Assembly (NCBI RefSeq): GCF_030812415.1
Contig: NZ_JAUSST010000008.1
Span: 62,001 to 126,000 of the forward strand
Length of the DNA: 64,000 bases
Source of the DNA: Paenibacillus harenae
GTDB taxonomy: Bacteria > Bacillota > Bacilli > Paenibacillales > Paenibacillaceae
Reading direction: 5' to 3'
The notes beneath the pieces were generated by a model. The model was not told the origin of the DNA, made no database searches, and saw only the letters and a list, made by a program, of their open reading frames with translations. This document shows, piece by piece, positions 49,512-58,054 of this stretch; within the stretch, counting starts at the first letter, position 1, and every line of letters starts with the position of its first letter. The translations under genes and the position numbers were made by a program.

Positions 49512-50819
49512 ATGAATAAGCAGGGGTTGAAAATCGCAGTCATCGGGGGTGGTTCTTCCTACACGCCCGAGATCGTCGAAGGATTTATTAATAAATACAA
49601 TGAAATGCCGGTTCGCGAGCTATGGCTCGTCGATATTGAAGAGGGCAAGCATAAGCTGGAGATTGTAGGCGAGCTTGCGAAACGCATGGTGGAGAAAGCG
49701 GGCCTTCCGATCAAAGTGATGCTGACCTTGGATCGTCGCGAGGCGATTGCGGGCGCGGACTTCGTGACGACTCAAATGCGTGTCGGCCTGCTGGCGGCAA
49801 GGCGCCGCGACGAGCATATTCCGATCTCGCACGGCGTGATCGGCCAGGAGACGACGGGTCCGGGCGGGATGATGAAGGCGCTGCGCACCGTTCCGGTCAT
49901 TTTGGACATTTGCCGCGATATCGAGGAGCTTGCCCCCAAGGCATGGCTGCTCAACTTCACCAATCCCGCGGGCATCGTAACGGAAGCGGTACAGAAACAT
50001 AGCAAGGTAAAGACGGTGGGCCTATGCAACTCGCCGATCAACTTCCAGAAGTTTCTGGCCAAAGAGTACGGCGTTGCCGAGCGCGAGGTGCTTCCGGAAT
50101 TCGTAGGCATCAATCACCTGCACTGGGTGACGGCAGCCTATGTGAACGGCGAAGACAAGCTGCAGGAAATGATCCAAGGCGGCAAAGATTATTCGGCGAC
50201 GAACGTCGCGGCTTTCGATTGGGACTATGATTTCCTATCGTCGCTTGGCGCGCTCCCGACCTATTATCTCCGTTATTTCTACATGACCGACGTCATGTTC
50301 GCCGAGATGAAGGAGTCGATGGAGAAAAACGGTACGCGCGCCGATGTCGTTAGCCGCGTGGAGGCGGAGCTGTTCGAGCTATACAAGGATGTTAACCTGA
50401 CCGAGAAACCAAAGCAGCTTGAGAAGCGCGGCGGCGCCTATTATTCCGAAGCGGCCGTTAATCTGATGCACTCGCTTTATACCGACAGACGCGATATTCA
50501 GACGCTGAACGTTCGCAACAACGGCATCATTCCGTTTCTCCCCGAGGACGCGAGCATCGAGGTCAACTGCGTCGTGACGGCCCAAGGCCCGATCGCATTG
50601 CCGCTTCAGCGCGTCCCAGAGCAAATCACAGGGCTGCTGCATGCGGTCAAAACGTACGAATCGTTAACGATCGAAGCCGCGATAACCGGCGACAGAGGCA
50701 TAGCGCTGCAGGCGATGGTGCATCATCCGCTTGTTCCAAGCATCGCCGTCGCGAAGCAGTTACTGGATGAAATGCTGCTTGCGAACAAGGCGTATTTGCC
50801 GAACTTTTTCGCGGAATAG
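49512..50819 (+). CDS. Family 4 glycoside hydrolase, 6-phospho-beta-glucosidase type
   Basis: 435 residues. GH4 enzymes use NAD+ and a divalent metal in an oxidation-elimination mechanism. Seen: nucleotide-binding IAVIGGGSSYTPEIVEGF, TTQMRVGLLAARRRDE, ETTGPGGMMKALRTVPV, the metal-ligand block TVGLCNSPINFQ and GINHLHW. The presence of CNSP (rather than CHSV-type motifs) favours a beta-specific phosphoglucosidase or phosphochitobiase. GAGGAGG lies 9 bases before the ATG. It follows the kinase by 57 bases, in one operon. Confidence 0.92.
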   Translation: MNKQGLKIAVIGGGSSYTPEIVEGFINKYNEMPVRELWLVDIEEGKHKLEIVGELAKRMVEKAGLPIKVMLTLDRREAIAGADFVTTQMRVGLLAARRRDEHIPISHGVIGQETTGPGGMMKALRTVPVILDICRDIEELAPKAWLLNFTNPAGIVTEAVQKHSKVKTVGLCNSPINFQKFLAKEYGVAEREVLPEFVGINHLHWVTAAYVNGEDKLQEMIQGGKDYSATNVAAFDWDYDFLSSLGALPTYYLRYFYMTDVMFAEMKESMEKNGTRADVVSRVEAELFELYKDVNLTEKPKQLEKRGGAYYSEAAVNLMHSLYTDRRDIQTLNVRNNGIIPFLPEDASIEVNCVVTAQGPIALPLQRVPEQITGLLHAVKTYESLTIEAAITGDRGIALQAMVHHPLVPSIAVAKQLLDEMLLANKAYLPNFFAE

Positions 50820-50924
50820 TGGATAGGAACGGAAATGAATAAATGATTTTACAGTGGTAACGTTACCATTTTTTTAAAGACGAATATTGGACGATTTTTC
50901 AAAGTATAATGTTCGTAAAAGTTG

Positions 50925-50954
50925 TTGACAAATTCGACAAAACTTCTTTAAAAT
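50925..50954 (+). promoter_or_regulatory. Promoter of the riboswitch-controlled permease
   Basis: TTGACA, 18 bases, TAAAAT, about 25 bases before the aptamer. Upstream to 50820 nothing else is seen. Confidence 0.75.
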
Positions 50955-50979
50955 TGGAGACGGAAAACAACAGCATATT

Positions 50980-51049
50980 TTTTCGTATAATCTCAAGAAT
51001 CGGCTTGAGAGTCTCTACTCGGTCACCGTAAATGACCTGGCTACGAAAT
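50980..51049 (+). promoter_or_regulatory. Purine riboswitch aptamer, guanine class
   Basis: P1 is TTTCGTA/TACGAAA, P2 CTCAAG/CTTGAG and P3 GGTCA/TGACC. The conserved core TATAATCT, GTCTCTAC and CCGTAAATG match the class. The ligand-pairing base in the J3/1 segment (GGCTACG) is C, the guanine/hypoxanthine specifier; adenine riboswitches have U. The base before it is G where A is usual. Confidence 0.93.
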
Positions 51050-51096
51050 CGGAAGAAGCGCGCCACGGTCCGGCGTGTATACTTTTTCCGTTTTTG
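51050..51096 (+). terminator. Riboswitch expression-platform terminator
   Basis: CGGAAGAAG and CGCGCC pair with GGCGTG and CTTTTTCCG, followed by TTTTTG. It begins next to the 3' strand of P1, as expected for ligand-induced termination. Confidence 0.8.
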
Positions 51097-51097
51097 C

Positions 51098-51148
51098 AGA
51101 GCCTAGGAAAATGTGGTAATCACATTGTTACTAGGCTTCTTTGTTTGT
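51098..51148 (+). terminator. Second hairpin with T-rich tail in the same leader
   Basis: AGAGCCTAG pairs with CTAGGCTTCT, and an inner AATGTG/CACATT stem closes the tip; TTTGTTTG follows. It is separate from the riboswitch terminator. Confidence 0.65.
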
Positions 51149-51179
51149 TCCACCACAATTTTGGGAGGTTATTATCAAA

Positions 51180-52565
51180 ATGGAACGTTTCTTTCGCTTA
51201 AAGGAACACGGGACAAATGTCAGAACAGAGATTATGGCGGGGCTGACGACTTTCATGACGATGGCTTACATATTGGCCGTCAATCCAATCATACTCACGC
51301 CGACGGGACTGGACTGGACTGCAGTATTTCTTGCTACGGCGCTTGCGGCGGGCATATTCACGATCGCAATGGGTCTGTTCGTCAACTTCCCGGTTGCGCT
51401 TGCTCCAGGTATGGGTCTTAATGCGTATTTCGCATCAGTCGTTATCGCTTCGGCGGCAACGGATGAACCCATTTCACCGGCAATGGGTCTAACGGCTGTC
51501 TTTATTTCCGGTATCATATTCATCATTCTGACTGTCACGCAAGTTCGTCAAATGCTTATTACGGCAGTACCGGACAGCTTGAAGCATGCGATTACGGTCG
51601 GTATCGGCTTGTTCATTACGGTCGTTGGCCTCAAAAACAGCGGACTGATGACAATCGCCGTATCCAGCTTCACGGATATTAAGGCTGGCGCGTTCACGCC
51701 TGTCAGCGGCGGGGAAACCGTTATGGGACTCGGCAGCTTCACGGACGGCACGGTTGTGCTTACGGTTGTAGCGCTCCTGCTTATCGGTATATTGATGGTG
51801 CTTCGCGTACCGGGCGCGATTCTGTTCGGTATTCTGGGCACGACGGTAATCGGTATGATTTCCGGCGAAGTTAATGTGAAAGAAGCATTTACGGGTCAAA
51901 CTTGGGTGCCGGACTTCGGCAAGCTGAACTTCTGGCACTTCGACTTCGCAGGCGTGTTCGAGGTTGGTCTTGTGACGGTTATCCTGACGTTCACATTCGT
52001 TGAATTGTTCGATACGTTCGGAACGCTTGTCGGTACGGCTAACCGTGCCGGCTTTATGAAAAATCCGGAAGAAGGCAAGAAAAAAGTCGGCAAAGCGATG
52101 TTCGTCGACGCGATCGGCGTAAGCGGCGGCGCAGTACTCGGTACGAGCACGGTAACGGCCTACATCGAGAGCTCCGCAGGCGTAGCGCAGGGCGGCCGTA
52201 CAGGCTTGACTGCGGTTACGACAGGTATTTGCTTCTTGCTCGCCATCTTCTTGTCGCCGATCGTTGCGCTTATTCCGGGCGCGGCTACGGCCGCGGCACT
52301 TATTATCGTCGGCGTGCTGATGATGCAATCGGTGAAGGAAATCGACTTCTCGGATCTCGTATACGGCATTCCGGCGTTCTTCATTATCGCGTTCATGCCT
52401 TTCACTTACAGCATCGCTAACGGCATTTCGTTCGGTATCGTAACGTACGTTGTTCTTGCGACAGTAGGCAACCTTCCGAAAAAAGGCAAGTACAACGTTC
52501 ACTGGCTCATGTGGGTTTTGGCCGTGCTCATTATCTACCGTTACGTATTCATGGGCGGCGAATAG
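51180..52565 (+). CDS. pbuG: NCS2/AzgA family guanine-hypoxanthine permease
   Basis: 461 residues, 12-14 membrane helices. AzgA-type blocks: RTEIMAGLTTFMTMAYILAVNP, ALAPGMGLNAYF, AITVGIGLFITVVGLKNSG, FVELFDTFGTLVGTANRAGF and GTSTVTAYIESSAGVAQGGRTGLTA. The guanine-class riboswitch in its leader agrees with purine uptake as its role. GGGAGG lies 11 bases before the ATG; the frame is open further upstream through the leader hairpin. Confidence 0.94.
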   Translation: MERFFRLKEHGTNVRTEIMAGLTTFMTMAYILAVNPIILTPTGLDWTAVFLATALAAGIFTIAMGLFVNFPVALAPGMGLNAYFASVVIASAATDEPISPAMGLTAVFISGIIFIILTVTQVRQMLITAVPDSLKHAITVGIGLFITVVGLKNSGLMTIAVSSFTDIKAGAFTPVSGGETVMGLGSFTDGTVVLTVVALLLIGILMVLRVPGAILFGILGTTVIGMISGEVNVKEAFTGQTWVPDFGKLNFWHFDFAGVFEVGLVTVILTFTFVELFDTFGTLVGTANRAGFMKNPEEGKKKVGKAMFVDAIGVSGGAVLGTSTVTAYIESSAGVAQGGRTGLTAVTTGICFLLAIFLSPIVALIPGAATAAALIIVGVLMMQSVKEIDFSDLVYGIPAFFIIAFMPFTYSIANGISFGIVTYVVLATVGNLPKKGKYNVHWLMWVLAVLIIYRYVFMGGE

Positions 52566-52580
52566 TCGTATAGATCAAGC

Positions 52581-52619
52581 AAGAAGGAGCAGCGCTGGAC
52601 CGGCGCTGCTCCTTCTTTT
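52581..52619. terminator. Strong terminator between convergent genes
   Basis: A 15-bp stem AAGAAGGAGCAGCGC and its complement, with a T4 tail. The A-rich start lets it serve the leftward gene also. Confidence 0.9.
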
Positions 52620-52640
52620 GCAATATAGAAAAGTTTAAGT

Positions 52641-53747
52641 TTAAGTTTCATTCAACCAAGCGGCTTCATTGGTTTTGAACGCTGTTATTCTATCTTTAAG
52701 CTGGTTAATACGTTGATCGACATTATCCTCATTGATCCTATAAGTCGAGTCAGATAAGCTCTTAATCATCATATCATTGAATGCAGGAATGTAATGAGTC
52801 GTATCCTTATAGTGATTTAAGTCTACAATCCCTTCATAATCTTGATAATCGTAAACAACGACATTGTTTAACTGCGACAACCGGGCGACCATATACTTCT
52901 TAAACTCAAATAGTATATTCACGTAACCCTTGCGTTCAGCCTCATACCAATAAAGCGCGGAATACGGGGGCAACAAAAAGATAAATTGCCGATCATCATT
53001 CTTTTGAATAACCGGGTACAGATCGCTTTCGAATCTAGTCTTCATTCTGTCGAACATTCCGTCCGCGTTTTGTTCGGAAACGGCTTCGGCATTGTTTTCG
53101 TATTTATTAATGACGATATCTTCGCCGAATGCCGTTCCTTGACTCCAGTCGCCCATCCGTTTCATATCCGTGCTGTTAGAGAAAATGCCGGTTAATTTAT
53201 TAAATACAGGATTATCGAGACGGTTAGAGGCATTGTAAATGAGCATGAACGGTATGAATTTGGTCCACGTTTCAAAGCCAATGACATATTTCATATCATT
53301 AATTAGGCTATCATCGTATAAATATTGCGGATATTTCGTATAGGGCGAGCTTTTCTCATTATTAAACATCGTCGAATCGACGTTAATGATAAACGTATTT
53401 ACTTGGTTCTTCTCCAAAGAAGTCGCTCTGTCGACAAGCATGGCAATTTCATCTACAGTCATGCCGCTCCTTGTATATTTTACCGCCTCGACTCCCAGCG
53501 TTTTCTTCACTAATTCCAAATCGGTATTTTGCATCATCGATGAGCCGATGATAGCCGCTTCTGCGGGGTAGTTTTTCATAAGGCCTGCAGTCGTATAAGC
53601 TTCGCTGTAATAGGTGTCGAATTTAGATGGTCTGTAATAAAGGTTTGGATCGATGATATATCCTAGAGAAGCCGTAACAGCGAGCAAAAAAACTAAAATC
53701 AGCATGACGTACAGGATAAACTTTTTACCTTTTATTATATTGTCCAT
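52641..53747 (-). CDS. SGNH/DltD-like membrane-anchored acyltransferase partner
   Basis: 368 residues. An N-terminal transmembrane helix (FILYVMLILVFLLAVTASLGYI) is followed by an extracellular domain. AAIIGSSMMQNTDL is a GSSxxxN-type SGNH nucleophile block, TFIINVDSTMFN follows, and YKDTTHYIPAFNDMM near the end carries a D-x-x-H pair. This is the layout of AlgJ/X- and DltD-like proteins that work with an MBOAT. The MBOAT gene lies directly upstream, so the two form an operon. ATG is preferred over a GTG two codons earlier because of AGGA spacing. The DNA is AT-richer than the flanks. Confidence 0.75.
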   Translation of the reverse strand: MDNIIKGKKFILYVMLILVFLLAVTASLGYIIDPNLYYRPSKFDTYYSEAYTTAGLMKNYPAEAAIIGSSMMQNTDLELVKKTLGVEAVKYTRSGMTVDEIAMLVDRATSLEKNQVNTFIINVDSTMFNNEKSSPYTKYPQYLYDDSLINDMKYVIGFETWTKFIPFMLIYNASNRLDNPVFNKLTGIFSNSTDMKRMGDWSQGTAFGEDIVINKYENNAEAVSEQNADGMFDRMKTRFESDLYPVIQKNDDRQFIFLLPPYSALYWYEAERKGYVNILFEFKKYMVARLSQLNNVVVYDYQDYEGIVDLNHYKDTTHYIPAFNDMMIKSLSDSTYRINEDNVDQRINQLKDRITAFKTNEAAWLNET

Positions 53748-53758
53748 GTGCACACATC

Positions 53759-55189
53759 CTAAAAGTTAAAATAAATAAATACGCTTGATCTTCCGAGGCA
53801 AATGATCGAAACAAACAACGCGACGCTCGTTTTCCAAACAGTTAAGTTATTGACTTTAAAAATCGCCGCAAGCTCAAGCGCATTAGTGGCTTTAAACACA
53901 ATAATCAACAGCGTCAATAATGTTGCCAAGATGATGAGCGTGCAAAGTATAGTAGGCAAATTCATGATTCCGTCATAATATAAAAGCCCGATCTGCATGA
54001 CGTCAAATGACTTCGGAATGACCATAGCTTTAAGAATTCGTATCGCCTGCTCCATGCTCGTCGCTCTAAAAATGACCCATGTAAAATTAATAAACAAGAA
54101 AGTGATAAGAACGGCAACATAATGGTTCATTTTAAATCCTGTTTTAGTCCAAATCCGATGTATGATGCTTGCGAAGCCGTGCAGGACTCCCCAGATTATA
54201 AACAGCCAGGAGGCCCCATGCCAAAATCCGCTTATAAAGAAGGTGATGCCGATATTGAGGTATGTACGATATTCGCCTTTTCTATTTCCCCCAAGAGGCT
54301 TATAAATAAACTCTGAAAGCGCTCTGCTAAGGGTGATATGCCAACGGCGCCAAAACTCGCCTATGTTTCTCGCTTTATAGGGTGACTTAAAGTTAGCGGG
54401 GAGATCGATATTTAACATTTTGGCTAAGCCGATCGCCATTTCGGAGTATCCGCTGAAGTCAAAATATATTTGAAGCGTATACGCCAAAGCCGTCGCCCAT
54501 GCCGCGAAAAAACCGATATTCCCCATATTATCAAAGCCGTTATTGGCCCATACGGCTAACGTGTCCGCAATAACTATTTTTTTGAATAGTCCCAATACAA
54601 AAATGTAGAAACCCGATGCAATGTTTTCCCAGTTGATGAAGCGTCGCTTATTATCGCCGAATTGCGGCATCAGCTCGCTGTATAATACGATAGGTCCCGC
54701 TATAAGATGAGGGAAGAACAATACGCACAAACAATAACGCAGAAAGTCGCTGTTTCTCCATTCATTTCGATAGGAGCTAAGCAAAAAGGCTATCTGCTGA
54801 AAGGTAATAAAGCTAATGCCTAAAGGGAGCAATATGTATTTTAACGTATAGCTTGTACCGAATAATGAGTTGAAGTTATCCGCAAAGAAGTCATAGTACT
54901 TGTAGTAGCCTAACAGAAAGATATTAAATGCAATTCCTAATATGAATATGAATTTCCGAGACCTTTGATCCGATGAGCTGTTCATCCACTTCGAAATGAG
55001 ATAATTAATGAGAATGGATGACAGAATGATCCATAAATAAGATACATTAAACCAAGCGTAAAAAACGAGCGATGATAGGACTAAAAAAAAATGTTGAAAT
55101 TTAAACGATTCGAACTTGGATAGTAAAAAATACCCGGCAAAAACGAACGGGAAAAACCAAAAAATAAATTCATATGAGGCAAATACCAT
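53759..55189 (-). CDS. MBOAT family O-acyltransferase
   Basis: 476 residues with about eleven membrane helices. Family blocks are PHLIAGPIVLYSELMPQF, YFDFSGYSEMAIGLAKMLNIDLPANFKSPYKARNIGEFWRRWHITLS and the catalytic-histidine region FFISGFWHGASWLFIIWGVLHG. Such proteins transfer acyl groups across the membrane to wall polymers (PatA, AlgI, DltB). The start is the ATG with AAGGAG 11 bases upstream; the frame extends 49 codons further but lacks a site there. AT-rich codon use suggests acquisition. Confidence 0.93.
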   Translation of the reverse strand: MVFASYEFIFWFFPFVFAGYFLLSKFESFKFQHFFLVLSSLVFYAWFNVSYLWIILSSILINYLISKWMNSSSDQRSRKFIFILGIAFNIFLLGYYKYYDFFADNFNSLFGTSYTLKYILLPLGISFITFQQIAFLLSSYRNEWRNSDFLRYCLCVLFFPHLIAGPIVLYSELMPQFGDNKRRFINWENIASGFYIFVLGLFKKIVIADTLAVWANNGFDNMGNIGFFAAWATALAYTLQIYFDFSGYSEMAIGLAKMLNIDLPANFKSPYKARNIGEFWRRWHITLSRALSEFIYKPLGGNRKGEYRTYLNIGITFFISGFWHGASWLFIIWGVLHGFASIIHRIWTKTGFKMNHYVAVLITFLFINFTWVIFRATSMEQAIRILKAMVIPKSFDVMQIGLLYYDGIMNLPTILCTLIILATLLTLLIIVFKATNALELAAIFKVNNLTVWKTSVALFVSIICLGRSSVFIYFNF

Positions 55190-55484
55190 GATACAACGCA
55201 CTCCTTGATCTCTTTGTTGTTCAAATAGGCCACCCAAGGTCAATTGCAGCCTTGTATCTTTGGGCGCATATTCAAGTAGGAAAACTATACCACTTTTTTC
55301 GTGCTTTATAAAGAACAAATAGACACAATATGACATAATACTACTTCGGTAGTCCCAAAGTCAGACTTTGTACACGAAGCGCATAATCGACTATATTGAA
55401 TTTGACAGAGCTATCTTGTTAAGCAAGGTAGCTTCACTAAATAAAGTATCTTGCAAACAATATAAAAGTAAGGACGAAAAAATC

Positions 55485-55757
55485 ATGTCTCTGAGAAGTC
55501 AATTGTTAAAAGGAATTTTGGAAGGATGTATTTTGTCCATTATTGATAAAGAAATGGTATATGGATATGAACTCTCGCAAAAGCTTCAGCAATTTGGCCT
55601 GAATGACGTAAGTGAAGGATCCATTTATCCGATATTGTTGCGTCTTCAAAAGGAGAAAATGATTAAGGGGGAAGTGCGGGCTTCCCCGACAGGACCTTTT
55701 CATGATCGGTATTATTTTTCTGCCAAGGCTTGTTCCTCCCTTTGGATATGCAATTGA
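55485..55757 (+). pseudogene. Truncated PadR family regulator
   Basis: The frame gives the N-terminal winged helix of PadR: LRSQLLKGILEGCILSIIDKE, YGYELSQKLQQFGLNDVSEGSIYPILLRLQKEKMIKGE and SPTGP. PadR proteins normally continue for another 30-40 residues; here the reading ends after CSSLWICN. A different open frame carrying a membrane segment starts at the same place, indicating a deletion that fused two genes. Upstream AAGGA and the ATG are intact, so a 90-residue product may still be made. Confidence 0.72.
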
Positions 55758-55845
55758 ATTTGGCGGATACGTATACCTCATTGGAGGCGTCGCGATTATT
55801 TACATTACGAAATGGTTAGACCGCAAATATCGAATAACCAAATAA
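55696..55845 (+). pseudogene. C-terminal remnant of a membrane protein fused to padR
   Basis: In the +1 frame relative to padR the DNA encodes LFMIGIIFLPRLVPPFGYAI, EFGGYVYLIGGVAIIYITKW and LDRKYRITK followed by a stop. This is a hydrophobic helix with a basic tail and no start or ribosome binding site. PadR genes are often followed by small membrane-protein genes (DUF1700/HAAS types), so this is most simply the tail of that partner. Confidence 0.55.
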
Positions 55846-55930
55846 ATCGTTATTGGATTTCCAACAGAGTCCGCCATTTCCTTGCAAATCCGCAACCCGC
55901 CTCCAAAGTTGCCGCGAGTCTAACCCAAAG

Positions 55931-56854
55931 CTACCGGAACATATTCCTCAGCACGAGCATCAGATTGGCGGGTTTCTCGGCCAGCCGGCGCGTGTAATAG
56001 GGATACCACATGACGCCGTAAGGGACGTAGCAGCGTATCCGATACCCTTCCTTGGCTAGCTGCGCCTGTTTGTTCGAGCGAAGACCGTAGAGCATCTGGA
56101 ATTCGAAGCGGCTTTTGTCGATGCCGTTATCGCGTGCATACTGCTTCACCCAGTCGATGATCTGGTCATCGTGCGAGGCGATGGCCGTGTAGACGCCTTC
56201 GTCGAGATGAAGCTTCGCGAGCTTCTTCAGTTGGCCGCGCACCTCGCTCATCTGCTGATAGGCGACGGAGTCGCTTTCCTTGTAGGCGCCTTTGACGAGG
56301 CGGAGATTGACGTTTTCCCTGATCATATCGGCCGCATCCTGCTCCGTTCGGAACAAGTACGCTTGCAGCACCGTGCCGACATTCGCGAGCCCTTCCTTAT
56401 GCAGTCTCCGCACGATGTCGATCGTCGCTTGCGTATGCGGGGTATCTTCCATATCGATCCGGACAAAATTGCGGTGATGCCGCGCTTGCTTCACGACATC
56501 CCGAATATTGGACAAGCAGGCGTCCTGGTTAAGCGCAAGTCCCATCTGGGTCGGCTTCAGCGAGACGTTGGCGTCGACCTTGCGCTCTGCTATGCCATCG
56601 AGCAGCTTCAAGTATTGCTCCTTGTAGGCTGCCGCCTCGCTAAGCTGCTTAATGCCCTCGCCCAAGTGATCGAGCGTAACCATAATGCCAAGCCGATTCA
56701 GCGCCTCGGCTTCCTCCAGCGCTTCCGCGAGCGTGTCGCCGGCGATGAACTTGCCAGCCAGCTTCCGTCCATAGCGCATGGACAGCTTCTCGACCACGGG
56801 AATGCCGGCGACCGTGAGCAGCGACTTGCGATACCATTTCGTTGCGATGCCCAT
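55931..56854 (-). CDS. Proline dehydrogenase
   Basis: 307 residues, FAD-dependent oxidation of proline to pyrroline-5-carboxylate. PutB-type barrel blocks: GIMVTLDHLGEGI, VSLKPTQMGL, VRIDMEDTPHTQATIDIVRRL, VGTVLQAYLFRTEQDA, LRLVKGAYKESDSVAYQ and FEFQMLYGLR, ending with YVPYGVMWYPYYTRRLAEKPAN. These contain the FAD and substrate residues. No P5C dehydrogenase gene is nearby. AAAGGAGCGG precedes the ATG. Confidence 0.95.
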   Translation of the reverse strand: MGIATKWYRKSLLTVAGIPVVEKLSMRYGRKLAGKFIAGDTLAEALEEAEALNRLGIMVTLDHLGEGIKQLSEAAAYKEQYLKLLDGIAERKVDANVSLKPTQMGLALNQDACLSNIRDVVKQARHHRNFVRIDMEDTPHTQATIDIVRRLHKEGLANVGTVLQAYLFRTEQDAADMIRENVNLRLVKGAYKESDSVAYQQMSEVRGQLKKLAKLHLDEGVYTAIASHDDQIIDWVKQYARDNGIDKSRFEFQMLYGLRSNKQAQLAKEGYRIRCYVPYGVMWYPYYTRRLAEKPANLMLVLRNMFR

Positions 56855-56927
56855 CTATGCCGCTCCTTTCTTTAGGCGGGTTAGGAGTGTCGTTCCATGG
56901 ATTATGCTACTAGTATATTCAGCAATG

Positions 56928-56962
56928 CAAAAAGATCAGCCCCCGAGGGCTGATCTTTTTTG
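56928..56962. terminator. Symmetrical terminator downstream of the glycosidase gene
   Basis: AAAAGATCAGCCC-ccga-GGGCTGATCTTTT is an almost perfect palindrome with A and T tracts on both sides. It ends the leftward glycosidase transcript before the proline dehydrogenase gene. Confidence 0.92.
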
Positions 56963-56971
56963 CGGCGATTA

Positions 56972-58054
56972 TCATTTGAAAAACAAAAAGTGCGTTGGCA
57001 GCTTACGGAGCTGCCCGTCCGACGGATTGTTAATGACGCGGCCGTTAAACACAAGGGAGGAAGAGCCTCCTCCATCGAGGTTGTAGCCGTCAACAGCGCC
57101 GAACCGCTGGAGCAGCAGCTGCAGCTCGCCAAGCGTTGCGCCGGAGCTGCCCGATTCATTGTAGCCGTCCACGACGAGGAACAGGAGCTGATCGTCCTTG
57201 TAGTTCGCCACGACGGTACGCGGAGCACGCTTCGGGCTCGTCTGCCATTTGGTCGGGATCTTCGTAGGCGCTCCGTTCCTTAGCAGAACGGGGACGAACG
57301 ACGCGCCGAACTTCGGCTTCTTCGCATCGAGCTGCTGCCGGCTATTGAATTTGCCACCGATCAGCTCGTTGTTGTCGTTCAGCCCGACGAAGAACAGATC
57401 GGCATAGGTCGCCTCGAACCCGCCGGTATATTCGCCGTCTACGATCGTCGTGCTAAGCGGATAGCGCTTGCCGCCGCCGTCGGCGAAACCGCCCGCATTC
57501 ACGCCGGCGACTGCCTTATGCCTTTTCACTGCGGCTAGCGTCGTCTCGGATGAGCCGATGCTGTCTTTGCCTAGCGTCATCGTCATCGCGCGGTCAGACT
57601 TCAGCTGCACCTTCAGCGCATAGTACTTAAAGTTCTCCGCCTGCTTGTAGAAGAGCTGGGCGCGGAGCTTGTCCGATTCGATCGTTGAAGCAGGCTTGCC
57701 GAGCTTGCCCGTTATGTTGCGGTCGTAGATCAGGAGCGGCTTCATCGCATTCGAGGCGGCCATGGACGAGATTTTCGCCATTTCCGCATTCGTCTGGTTG
57801 TACAGCTTCAGCTGTTTCTGAATCGACTGCCTCGTCTCGGCTGCGATCAGATTAGCGATATCCAGTCCCGCCGACGCTTCCTCAACCTTGGCGGAATCAA
57901 GCGGCGCTTGCTCGGCAATAGCTGCCGGAAAAGCAGCTTTCGATAACGACACAACGATATCGGATATGAGCAGCCACAGCATAATGCCGAGAAAAGGAGC
58001 GACGGCGAGCAGGGTGGTCCGATTGAAGCTTTTGACGGTCAAGTTCGTAATCAT
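56972..58054 (-). CDS. Phosphodiester glycosidase (NAGPA domain) membrane protein
   Basis: 360 residues. A signal anchor (about 15-40) is followed by a helical stretch (70-100) and a NAGPA-type domain: AVAGVNAGGFADGGGKRYPLS, RTVVANYKDDQLLFLVVDGYN and VDGYNLDGGGSSSLVFNGRVINNPSDG. In Bacteria the domain is found in exported proteins, such as YoeB/SPBc2-type and wall-lytic enzymes, and cleaves sugar phosphodiesters. Its ATG overlaps the stop of the upstream coiled-coil gene, so the two proteins are coupled and may interact. Confidence 0.9.
   Translation of the reverse strand: MITNLTVKSFNRTTLLAVAPFLGIMLWLLISDIVVSLSKAAFPAAIAEQAPLDSAKVEEASAGLDIANLIAAETRQSIQKQLKLYNQTNAEMAKISSMAASNAMKPLLIYDRNITGKLGKPASTIESDKLRAQLFYKQAENFKYYALKVQLKSDRAMTMTLGKDSIGSSETTLAAVKRHKAVAGVNAGGFADGGGKRYPLSTTIVDGEYTGGFEATYADLFFVGLNDNNELIGGKFNSRQQLDAKKPKFGASFVPVLLRNGAPTKIPTKWQTSPKRAPRTVVANYKDDQLLFLVVDGYNESGSSGATLGELQLLLQRFGAVDGYNLDGGGSSSLVFNGRVINNPSDGQLRKLPTHFLFFK

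Noticed and set aside
51489..52502. 337-residue frame antisense to the purine permease
   Set aside because: The plus-strand permease has a riboswitch and full family motifs; the antisense product is low complexity.
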